Below are positions 32,074 to 42,400 of a stretch of 64,000 nt of DNA, one piece after another; within the stretch, counting starts at the first letter, position 1, and every line of letters begins with the position of its first letter. The notes under the pieces are model-generated. The model did no database searches. It was given only the letters and a program-made list of their open reading frames with translations, and was not told the DNA's origin. A program made the position numbers and the translations under genes. This DNA is from a virus. The stretch lies in the IMG/VR virus record IMGVR_UViG_3300036939_000021, positions 41,885 to 105,884 of that record; one strand, 5' to 3'.

Positions 32074-35000
32074 AAAAATAGCATATGTCTTTGATATATG
32101 TACAGCAATCTGATATCCTTAAATTATTGACATTTGTTTTTAGAAGTGCTATACTTTCTACTGCTTCCAAATGCCAGAAACCAAAGTATTCAAATAGTTG
32201 CATACTATTAAAATTGAATATTGGTTGACCTCTACTGAAAGATCCTTCCATCAAACCTGAAGTAACAAAATTGCATTTAAGAAAATCGTAAGAAGCTTTT
32301 ATTCCTCTTAAAGTTACAGATGAATTTCTACCAGAGATATCAGCTATATTTGCATAAATAAACATTCTAAGAGCTATTGCAGCAAAATGAATAGTTCGAT
32401 AATTACTTACTGGATCAATTTCAGCATAAAAGTCTGTTGGAGGTTGAAACTTTTTATTTCTTAAATAGTAACTACTTAACCAATTAATAAAGCCCATACT
32501 AATTTTTTTAGCTTGTGCTTTTAATTTTTCAAAATCAGTAGGTAGCGGAATATTAGTAGGAAATTCACCGATAGCCATTCTGTACCAAGCATGAGCTACA
32601 CTTTCAGCTGGTCTAATTTGATAACCTTCCCAATTTGTATTAGGGTCAACACCCTGAAAAGAGAAAAAGTCATATTGACCTTTTTCAAGTTGAAGTGAGT
32701 CCCAATACCCCCAGACGTAGGTAGGAGCAAAAACACCATAAGTTTTATTTTTATTTTGTTGTCGATAAGCTTCTTGTGCGTCTTCTAAAAATTGTAAAAC
32801 TTGTCGAAGTCGATCCCAATAACCCATTTTGACGTACCAACCCGGATATTGATAACCTGTTGCTGGCGCGCCTCTCCAACCTTCTACAGTTTGTCGAGTA
32901 CCACTACCATCATCAAAAACATTTACAGTAAACGGAACAACACCGGGATTATAAGGAAGAATATCGCTAGGACTTCCTATAGGTTTAAAATCTCCTATCC
33001 ATAGAGTATGAGCAACTTTAAGACGGCTAACTATGACAGCTTTATAACTTTTAAGTGTTCCAAGTAATCTATAAGGTTCTTGACCTACCCAAAATATCCA
33101 AACTTGGCTAGCTGTTGGGCTAGCTACAAATTCAAAATTTGTAATAATATTTCCGCTGGGTGTTTTATTATCAAAATCTTTAAATTCGTTAGATTGAAAA
33201 CTAGATTTTACCCAATCAGTAGTCTGAATTGTTTTTCGATATTCTTTACCTGCAATCGTAAGTTTTATTATTGCAGTACCCTGTACTTTGTATTCCATCG
33301 TAAAAGGTAACGTTGGCAATCTTCCTAATAAATCTGGTGCAATACCTTTTGTTACTAAACCAGCACCAGCAAAATTACCATTAGCTGATAAGGTTATCTT
33401 AAAAACTTCATTTCTTATTCCGTTTATTTCTGGATACTCCTTTACAATATTTGCTACACCATCATCACCTTTATAGGTGTAAATAGGATTATCAGCGATC
33501 CTAGTATGCCAGACAGTTTGTGCCTCATCCCATAAAATAAATTCATTTTTATTAAAATTTGCAATAGTTGTTACATTAGCAACTACAGGTAAATATCTTT
33601 TATAATATTGTGAAAAATCAAAAGGATTGGGTTTAAGACTAATAATTAATTCTAATTCTGTTGTAATACTACAAGCTACTTCTACATATACTGTAGTATC
33701 GTCATCAAGTGTCGCAGTAACAGCATAGTTAGAAAATTCAATACTTGGATATTGAGCGGTAGAAGTTGGTATAACAACTTGTAAAAAATCTTTTTTATCT
33801 CCAGATATTACTCTGGAATTATTAACAATTCGATCATTTTTTGGAACTATTACAATTTGAGAACCCGGATAAGCAAAAGGATTTAATACATCATCTTTTT
33901 TATACCAATGTGTTAAATTTATGACTTCTGCTGAGATTGCCTCTGTATATTTATTACAGTTATAGGCTACTGCCCAAATAGGATTAGTAGGCTCTATTTG
34001 AGTCATACTCTCATAAGCATCAGATGCCCAGGGGAAAACATCAATAGCACCAAGAGCTTCTATAGGTCTTAAAAGTCTCCACATCGGATAAGCTTCAAAA
34101 CCTGTATTAGCGGGTACTACAGCACCAACATATGCAGCATAAACAACTTTAGCAGTACCAGTATAATTAGTTTTTAATTTTATTATTCCAGGGTTTTCGT
34201 TTGTTTGTGTAGGTGCTTTTCCTCCAGGTTGTGAAGATTCTGGATAATATCGAACTATTACACCTTCTAATAAAATATTGCTAGTCCAATATTCGATATC
34301 CCACCAAAATCCTCCTAGCGGTTCAGCATAAACATTTTGCCAAAGTAATTGATCTGTTTCTGGATAAACTCGATAGACATCACTAAGCAATTCTCCAAAA
34401 TTAGGAGAACCATTAGGAATAGTAGTAATCCCATTATTAAAATTTAGTATTAAATCAAAAAAGCCATAGTTTAAAGGATCGCTTGAAACTTTACCTTTAG
34501 TAACAAAAGATTCTGTTGTTATCAACCAATGAGGTACTCTAATACCTTTGTCGGGTGTCCAATTGGATTCTATTTTTAATGGATAAAAATAATTTAATAA
34601 CGCATTACCACAAGCAATTGCTAAATTTTTATATCGGACATCTCCCGTAACTTGGAAAGCATAAGCACAAGCTCTAGTAATAACAGCTTGTGCCTCTGTA
34701 GGAGCGCCAGAACTAGGAAAATATCCACCACGACCTAAAACCTTGTGGAAACTATTTCTAAGTACATATTGAGCATTAAGAATATATGGATAATCAGCTT
34801 TTTGCCATCTTAACAACCAACTAATAGCACCATTTAAATGCAAATCTAAATTTGTATCATTAACCGATTCTTGTAATTTTGCTAGAGTTTCTTCTTTAGT
34901 TTTTGTTATATCGTAATCCTCAGCAGCTTGTTTAAGAGCTGATTTTCTAAAAGGTTGATAGCTTCTTTTAAAACTTAAATCTATTTGCCAAAAATAGGGA

Positions 35001-35674
35001 GCAATGTAAGTATTACTCCAAGCCATACAAGTGTATATATTATTACGAAATCTAAACGGGCGTGATGCCAAATCACGCATAAAATTGTTAGTAAGCTGTC
35101 TCTCTGACTCCGAGACAGTTTTTGACAAAGACCAAGTATCAACACTGGAATTATAACCATATCTTGTTCTTGTTTCTATTCCACCATTTTTACGAGTTGT
35201 AAGAGTTTTTATATTAAAACTTCTATTAGAATTATATGTAATTTCAAAAGGAAAATTAGGATAATCTTCTAATAAATCAATATCTTTAATAGAACATTCA
35301 TCAATATACCAATGATTCCACTTAGAAAATGTAAATTGTACTTTCCATAATCCAGATGCAATCTGATTAATATTCCATTTATCAGCTATATATTCTCCTA
35401 AATTATCGATGCCCAATTCCCAATTGTATGTTGTTTCTCCTACAGGTTTAGGTTTACGTAATCGCCATTCTAAAGGATTAATACCCTGATAGTTTTGAAT
35501 AATATCTACAGAACTTAGATCGGTTACGGTTCCTGATAAATTCCAAGATTCCTCTATAATTTTTCCTGTTGGTATTCCAAGAATTTCAAAACAATCACCA
35601 AGTTCTTTATTATTAGAAAAGATACTATAATTTACCGATACTCCATATTCAGGGTTAAATTGAAATTCTGGCAT
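32072..35674 (-). CDS. Fusion of two gpM-like tail modules with a large hydrolase-like C-terminus
   Basis: A 1200-residue protein. Residues 1-125 resemble the free gpM-like protein at 23799; residues about 130-240 resemble the one at 23039 (shared NGGIETR). From about 260 the chain is unrelated: helix pairs with many aromatics (AVITRACAYAFQVTGDVRYK; AESVAHAWYRMAIGEFPTN) and a beta-rich middle (about 600-880). Paired helices with W/Y-lined grooves recall (alpha/alpha)6-barrel polysaccharide enzymes. It probably docks in the tail tip by its M modules and exposes a glycan-acting or glycan-binding part. Catalytic residues are not identifiable by eye. Confidence 0.6.
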   Translation of the reverse strand: MPEFQFNPEYGVSVNYSIFSNNKELGDCFEILGIPTGKIIEESWNLSGTVTDLSSVDIIQNYQGINPLEWRLRKPKPVGETTYNWELGIDNLGEYIADKWNINQIASGLWKVQFTFSKWNHWYIDECSIKDIDLLEDYPNFPFEITYNSNRSFNIKTLTTRKNGGIETRTRYGYNSSVDTWSLSKTVSESERQLTNNFMRDLASRPFRFRNNIYTCMAWSNTYIAPYFWQIDLSFKRSYQPFRKSALKQAAEDYDITKTKEETLAKLQESVNDTNLDLHLNGAISWLLRWQKADYPYILNAQYVLRNSFHKVLGRGGYFPSSGAPTEAQAVITRACAYAFQVTGDVRYKNLAIACGNALLNYFYPLKIESNWTPDKGIRVPHWLITTESFVTKGKVSSDPLNYGFFDLILNFNNGITTIPNGSPNFGELLSDVYRVYPETDQLLWQNVYAEPLGGFWWDIEYWTSNILLEGVIVRYYPESSQPGGKAPTQTNENPGIIKLKTNYTGTAKVVYAAYVGAVVPANTGFEAYPMWRLLRPIEALGAIDVFPWASDAYESMTQIEPTNPIWAVAYNCNKYTEAISAEVINLTHWYKKDDVLNPFAYPGSQIVIVPKNDRIVNNSRVISGDKKDFLQVVIPTSTAQYPSIEFSNYAVTATLDDDTTVYVEVACSITTELELIISLKPNPFDFSQYYKRYLPVVANVTTIANFNKNEFILWDEAQTVWHTRIADNPIYTYKGDDGVANIVKEYPEINGIRNEVFKITLSANGNFAGAGLVTKGIAPDLLGRLPTLPFTMEYKVQGTAIIKLTIAGKEYRKTIQTTDWVKSSFQSNEFKDFDNKTPSGNIITNFEFVASPTASQVWIFWVGQEPYRLLGTLKSYKAVIVSRLKVAHTLWIGDFKPIGSPSDILPYNPGVVPFTVNVFDDGSGTRQTVEGWRGAPATGYQYPGWYVKMGYWDRLRQVLQFLEDAQEAYRQQNKNKTYGVFAPTYVWGYWDSLQLEKGQYDFFSFQGVDPNTNWEGYQIRPAESVAHAWYRMAIGEFPTNIPLPTDFEKLKAQAKKISMGFINWLSSYYLRNKKFQPPTDFYAEIDPVSNYRTIHFAAIALRMFIYANIADISGRNSSVTLRGIKASYDFLKCNFVTSGLMEGSFSRGQPIFNFNSMQLFEYFGFWHLEAVESIALLKTNVNNLRISDCCTYIKDICYF

Positions 35675-35683
35675 ATTTTATAA

Positions 35684-35714
35684 TAAAAAAATACTAGCTC
35701 CCTAAAGCTAGTAT
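35684..35714 (-). terminator. Terminator of the 35742-36349 unit
   Basis: Minus strand TACTAGCT, loop TTAGGG, AGCTAGTA then a run of seven T. It lies between the small gene ending at 35742 and the start of the fusion gene. Confidence 0.8.
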
Positions 35715-35741
35715 AGAAGTGTTACCACATATTAGAACATT

Positions 35742-35954
35742 TTATCTTTTTATTGGCAAATTACAACAGGGTGTTACTAATAAAAAACAAGATTCTCTAT
35801 AATATCCATAAACTCTAAGAGAAGCATACCCAACACCACTAAGAGAGCCTAGGGGTTTATAAGAAACCTGATTAGGTATTTCAGCATCATTTATTACAGC
35901 ATAGCAATCTGTTTTTTCTAAATCTATAATTCGTTTGTGTTCTGTTGTGTGCAT
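35742..35954 (-). CDS. Hypothetical protein
   Basis: A 70-residue protein with three cysteines near the C-terminus (SCFLLVTPCC) and a TDCYAVI segment before. No family recognised. It overlaps the end of the 35924 gene by 31 bases in another frame, so the two form a unit ending at the terminator 35684. Confidence 0.5.
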   Translation of the reverse strand: MHTTEHKRIIDLEKTDCYAVINDAEIPNQVSYKPLGSLSGVGYASLRVYGYYRESCFLLVTPCCNLPIKR

Positions 35955-36349
35955 AATTCCAGTGTTTGATTTTTCGTAAATCGATTTCCTGAGTATTCTA
36001 ATTTATTAACTTTTTCTATAAAATTTTTAAGAGGTCGTACCCAAGCTAAAGACTCTCTATTAGTTTGAGCAGCTGGATATAAAATCCAATGATTTTTTTC
36101 TTCAATCTGAACTAAATATAAATCTTCTGTTTCGCTATCTCTAGCAATAAAGTTACCGTAAATTGATATCTCTTTAAATGTGTTAAACCAGTTATCTGTA
36201 TATATTACAGGAAATTTTTTAGTAAGTTCTATATAAAAGAAATTTGCAGAGTAACTTCCAATACCAATTATCCAGTAATTTGTACCTTTAAAATGTTTCC
36301 AGTTTTCCCCGGATTTTGGAATTTCACGATCAAACATAAAAGCTATCAT
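35924..36349 (-). CDS. Hypothetical protein
   Basis: A 141-residue aromatic-rich protein (ENWKHFKGTNYWIIGIGSYS, then NWFNTFKEISIYGNFI) that looks like a compact beta domain. No family recognised. It is divergent from the tape measure gene at 36441 and may share the late control region at 36401; a tail accessory role is possible. Confidence 0.5.
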   Translation of the reverse strand: MIAFMFDREIPKSGENWKHFKGTNYWIIGIGSYSANFFYIELTKKFPVIYTDNWFNTFKEISIYGNFIARDSETEDLYLVQIEEKNHWILYPAAQTNRESLAWVRPLKNFIEKVNKLEYSGNRFTKNQTLELCTQQNTNEL

Positions 36350-36400
36350 ATATTATTTTTATTATTATAACAGATAAGAAACACTGGAATAATACATTAG

Positions 36401-36416
36401 TGGAATATTGTATTTA
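36401..36416 (+). promoter_or_regulatory. Candidate late promoter element
   Basis: TGGAATATTGTATTTA ends 25 bp before the tape measure ATG at 36441, and follows a CACTGGAATAAT motif at 36382. Confidence 0.6.
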
Positions 36417-36440
36417 TATATTTTAATTTTTTATTGTTAA

Positions 36441-39400
36441 ATGTCTACATCTCTTGGACGGTTAACACTAGATTTAGCCGCAGATCCGACACAACTTAAT
36501 AATGATTTAAATGCTGTTAAAGCTCATGCTCAACAGATAGCAAAAGATATAGAAAATAGTTTAAGACAAGCTTTTCAAACAGCAGGATCAGCAGCAACTA
36601 ATGCAGCAAACCAAGCTAACCGAAATAATAATACGGGTACGAGTAATAATTTTTTTTCTGGTTTAAATAATAGTTTAACAAGTTTTACTACAAATATTAG
36701 AACTACTTTTGCATCTTTACGTACTTTAAATTTTACTAATATTTTTAGAGGCTTAAAAACTTCATTTCAAAATATACCACAAATAGCCCAAAATGCTATT
36801 AGAAATTTACCAAGAATATTAAAAGCGGGTGTAGCAACTTTACCTATTGTTTTAGCTGCTGTCGGAATAGAGGCAGGAAAACGTTTAGGTCAAGGAGTAT
36901 TAAGTGCAACAAGAACAGGATTAAGCGGTTTAGGACGTTTAGCACAAAAAGCAGGAAGTACAGTAGCTAGTAGTTTTAATGCAGGTTTGGGTGCTATAGC
37001 TTTTGGTGCTTTTACAAGTGCTGGAGTTTCTGCATTTAATACCGTTACAGGTGTTATAGGAGGTGCAATTAATCAAGTTAAAGGATTTGGAGGAGAGTTA
37101 TTTAACACTTTAAAAGAAGTTCAAAAATTTGATGCACGTCTTAAAACTTTTGTAACCGATACAGAAAAACGAGCTGAACTAAATAAACGTTTAAATTCTT
37201 TTGCTGCAACCACACCTTTTGAATTAAAAGATATTCGTGAATCTGCAATAAAAAATCTCAGCACTATGGCTGATCCGTCTAAATTAAATTTAGATAAATA
37301 TATGGCAGATTTAAAAGCACTAGGAGATGTTGCAGCAGGTTCTCAACAACCAGTTGGAGAATTAGCGGATAAATTTGCTAAAGCACGTTCAGAAGGAAAA
37401 GCACAAAATGAAGATTTACAAGAATGGGCAGGTAGAGGCATACCCATTTATCAAGAGTTAGGAAAACTCTTAGGAGCTACAGCAGCAGAAGTCAGACAAA
37501 TGGCTACAGATGGAAAAGTAGATTTTGAAATGCTTTCTGCTGCTGTTAGTTCAATGACTCAAGAAGGAGGAGTATTTTTCAAAAGTATGGAAAATCAAGC
37601 TGGAACATTAGAAGGTAAAATTTCTAATATTTCAGATACTTTCTACCAATTTAAAGAACAATTAGGTAAAGCTTTTGAGCCTCTAGCTAATTTAGGCGTT
37701 GATATCTTTGGTGAAATAGTCTCAAGCCTTAAAGATTCTAAAGGTGTAATGGAAGATATTACAAAAGAAACTCAAAAACTTGCAGATTATTTTAAAGAAA
37801 ATCCAGAAATAGCAAAATCTTTAAACAAGGCACTACAAGACATTATTCGTGGTGCAATGAAAGGTCTAGTTAATGGTGTTAAAAGTTTTACAGAATTTCT
37901 AAAAGATAATCCAGATATTATAAAACAAATTGCAACCGGAATAGCTACAGTATCTAAAACTATTGCACAAGTCGTTGGATATGTTGTAGATTTAGCTTCT
38001 ACTTTTGGTGGTGCTGTTGCCGATAATATAGCAAAAAACCAGGATTTAATTACTGGAATAATAAATATAATTCGGGATATTGTTGATAAAGCAATAGAAA
38101 TTGCTTCAGTTTTTGGTAACACGATTCTTAATGCTGTAAATGAAAATAATTTTCTCATTGAAGGAATGAGAAATATTGTTACAGCCATTTTAGATTTATG
38201 GTATCAACATAAAGATACTTTATTATTAATTGCACAATCTATCGGCTCTCTTGTAGTAACAGCTTTAAAAGTTGTTATAGATTTAGTTTTAGGTATTCTT
38301 AATTATCTTAAAGAACATCCAGCAATTATACAAACTATAGTTAAAACAGTACAATTTCTTTCTGCAATATTTGAAGGAATTCTTAAAACTATTGGTTTAT
38401 TACTTCAGGGTTTAGGTTGGGTGATAGAGAAAGTTACTCAATGGGTAGCAGCTAATCAACCAATACAAACATTTTTTGATGGTGTTAGTACAGCAGTCAC
38501 CGGAATAATAACCGGAATGGATAATATTATTGCAAAAACTTTTGATTGGTTAAAAAAATTAGAACCTGTTCAAAAAGCTTTAGAGTGGATAGGTAATTTA
38601 AGTAATAGTGGTGGTGATAATAGTGGTAATGAGAATAATGGAGAAGTTCAAGATATAGGTAATTCCATGAATGGGATGCTTAATACTATGGGAGGGAGTT
38701 TTGATCCTTTTGCTGGTGGTTCTAATTCTTTTGCTGCCAAAGTTGTAGGACATAGCGAAGGGAACAGAACTGCTACAGGCGGTTTTAATGCTAGTTATAA
38801 AGGACATAGCGATCCTGGTAATGCTCAACATAACGTGGGTAGTTTCAGTATGCAAACTGGAACTCATGGAATGAAATCACCCGAACAAGCTGATATATAT
38901 TGGCAAGGAAAACTAAAAGGTGTATGGAATCAGTTCGTACAAGCCGCACAAAAAGCAGGATTAGATCCAAACAATCCAACACTTGCAGCAAATTTTTTAG
39001 ATTTGTATACTCAATCTCCTGCTGCTGCTGTAGAAGGTATGACATCTTTTATTAATAATCTTGACAAAATTAAAGCAGGTGGAGGAACAGAAGAAGCAAT
39101 ATTAAAAACACGATTAGCGGCATTTCATAATAGTGCTGGAAGATTAGAAGCATGGACAGATATAGGAGGTTTAACAGCAGATCAAAAAAGAAGAATGTCA
39201 GCATTACAAGCAGCGATGCCTAATGCCACTAAAGGTATGCAAATGAGTAGTAGTGGAGGATTAGAAAATTTTCCTGAAAAAAATACAGGTAGCAGACGTG
39301 GTGGGAAAACTATAGCTCATCCAAGTGGTGGATTAACTATACATGATTCCGCTGGTGGAACTATCGATAAATATAGTCAGCTAACGGTACATCATCCTAG

Positions 39401-42400
39401 TAGAGGAACTAGAGGTAGAGAATCCGGACGGAATTATTTAGATATTGGTGGACGTTTAGAAGAAGCAAGAATAGGTGGTGATGTAGCTGGTGGTGTTCCT
39501 CATATTAAAAAAGATTTTGTATTAGAGGATAAAAATGGAAGTCTTGATGTAGGTATGCCAGCACCTACATCAGGTATTGTTTCTGCTATTTATCCAGAAG
39601 TAGGAGCTGTTGTAATTGGAGACGGTAAAGGAGGACGTAAAGGTGCTGCTCTACATATGAAAAATATTAGAGTAAAAGTAGGGGATAGAGTTTCTTATGG
39701 TCAGATAATTGGTACACAGTCTTATACAGGTAGTGAAGCTGTACACGCTCACGTAGAACTACCATTAAATGAATTTCCTAGATATATTGCAGATTTAAGA
39801 TCAGGTCGTTTTGGTTCAGCTCCAGAATCTTCTAATTCCGATGATAAAAGTTTAGGTAACTTTAACGAAAGAGGTACTGGTAGTAACAAACCTTCTAATA
39901 AAACTACACCAAAAGTTAGCAGTTCAAGTGGAGGTTCTAGAGTTGCTGCTGCTACGAGTACAAGTAATGTTAGTGGTACTTCTTCTAGTAAAAGTTCTGT
40001 TTCTAGCTCTAGCACTACAAGTAATAGCAGTGGAGGTCTTGTAGCACCTAAAGTAAGCTCTATCACAGTATCGCCTCAAGCTAAAAGAGATTTACTTACC
40101 GCTCGTCAAAAAGAACAAGAAAAATCTTATAAAGAGATTGCTGATGAAATAGCATTCTCTCAACGTACTGGTAATGCTCAACAAAAACAACAACGAGAAT
40201 TAGAAGATACAGCAAGAAAGCGTCAAACAGAAGAAGTAAAAGCCAGATTACAATTACAGATAGCTAAAGCAGAATCACCGGAAGCTAAGAAAATTTTAGA
40301 GAAAAATCTTCAACAGTTTGATGTTGACACTAAATATGAAGACGAACTCAAAAAATTACAACGTCAACGAGAAGATTTAGTAAAATCTCAACAAAATAAA
40401 ATAGCCGCTATTAAAAAAGCAGAAGAACGTAAAAACGAATTTATAGAACAAAAACGAAAAGCGGGTGAAGAATATACACCAGCAGATTTAGAAAAATTCA
40501 AAGTAACACCTGATGAAGGTGCAATGATGGATTTCTCAAAAGCAATCAAAGACGTTGATAAAATGATTGCTTCTCAGAAAACTTTAAAAGAATTAGAACT
40601 CCAAACCCTTGGAATAAGTGAATCTATCGAAGAACGTCAGGAACGACGTGCTAAACAACGAGAACGTGATATAGAACAACTTAAACGTCAAAGTGCTATT
40701 GAAATTGATAGTTTGAAAAAACTGGAATCTTCGGTAACTGATGAAGATTTAAAAAAACAAATACAAGAAAAATTATCTAAAACTGAATTACAACTTAATG
40801 CAAAAATAGAGCTAATGCCAATTGATGACCAATTGGAAGATTTACAGTTAGCATTATCAGAAGTACTTGCAGCAGGAATTAAAAAAGATGCACCAGAAGC
40901 ACAAGAAATACAAAAACAAATAGACGAATTAAATAAACAAAAAGCAGAAATAGCTAGAAAATCAGGATTAGATTTAACCCTCTTAGAAAACGAGCGTAAG
41001 CAAGCTGATATAGAACGAGAACGTGAAAAGAAAGCCGAAACTAATGCTTTAACACATCGTACTAAAATAGCTGAAATTGATAGTAAAATTACTTCAGCTC
41101 GTTCTGATACGGAAAGAGCTACTTTAGAATTTGAAAAAGAAAGATTAAGTTTATTACAAGAACAATCAGAAGAACAACAACCTCTATTAGATAAATTAGC
41201 TGATTTACAAAAAGATAAATCAACACTCTTAGGAAACGGTATTAAAGAATCATCGGAGGAAATGAAAATCCTTAATGATTCCATTGGTACTGTTACTCAG
41301 CAATTACTTTTATTACAAAAAGAAGGTAAGACAGCTTTAGGCACTCTTACTAAAGAATCTCAAAAAGCTATAGATGAAGCTAAACGTGCTGACTCTAGCA
41401 GATTATTAGAAAAAGAATCTTTACTATCAGGTAGCGATCTCAAATCTTCACGTTTAGAACAAATGCGTGAAAGAGATGCTGATCCATATAAAACATCAGC
41501 TTTCGAGAAAGAGATAGCAGCATCACAAGAAGCATTACGCTATCGTCAAGAAATGTTAGACATTGAAGAGAGAATAGCAAGTTTTCGTGATACTAATGCA
41601 GAATTATCGGTAACAGAAGAAAACCAACTCCGGAATAATGCAAGAGCAATTCATGAAATTAATTTAGAAAAAGTAAATGATAACGTCAGAACACTTGGAA
41701 AAGATTTAAGTAGTATAGGTAAAGGTGCTGTTAAAGATTTTTTTGGTCAGTTAGTTTCTGGCAGTATGGACTTTAACAGTATTATGCAAAATATAATTTC
41801 TCAAATAGGTAATCTTGCGGTAGAACTTATTCAATCACATATTTTCGGAGAAGATGGATGGTTTGGTAAAAAATCTAAAAAAGAAGAAAAATCTGGGGGT
41901 GGTTTCTTAAGTGGGTTATTAGATGGCTCTCAAACACCCTCTAGCTTATTAGGTGGAAGTGGAGCGGGTGCAAGTCCTCTACAACCTGCTTTTGTGTCTG
42001 TAGTAGGCAGTGGAGGAGGTATAGGAGGATTGATAGGAGGTGCTACAGGTACAAGTAGCTTTGGAGGTGGAACCGATTTTATTAGTGCAATATTTGGTGG
42101 AGGAGGTTCTATTAATAAAACCAATCCCTTACCGATAGATATGGTTAGCGCTGATAAAAATGCCTTTAGCGGTCTAGGGGATATCTTCTCTGGTATCTTT
42201 GGAGGTGGCTCTAGTGGAGGTCTAGGAGGGATGCTAGGGGGATTATTCGGAGGAGCTACCGGGGGATCTACAAGCTCACCTGGAGGAGGATTATTTGGAA
42301 GTATTCTTGGAATCTTACCTAGTATTTTTGGATTTGCTGATGGTGGAAGAGTTCAAGGTGTAAAAATAGATAAACTTCCTAATCCAAGCGAAAATCCTAT

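Noticed and set aside
37787-41284. Open frames antisense to the tape measure gene
   Set aside because: They are shadows of a long gene with biased codons and show no start signals or protein-like features.
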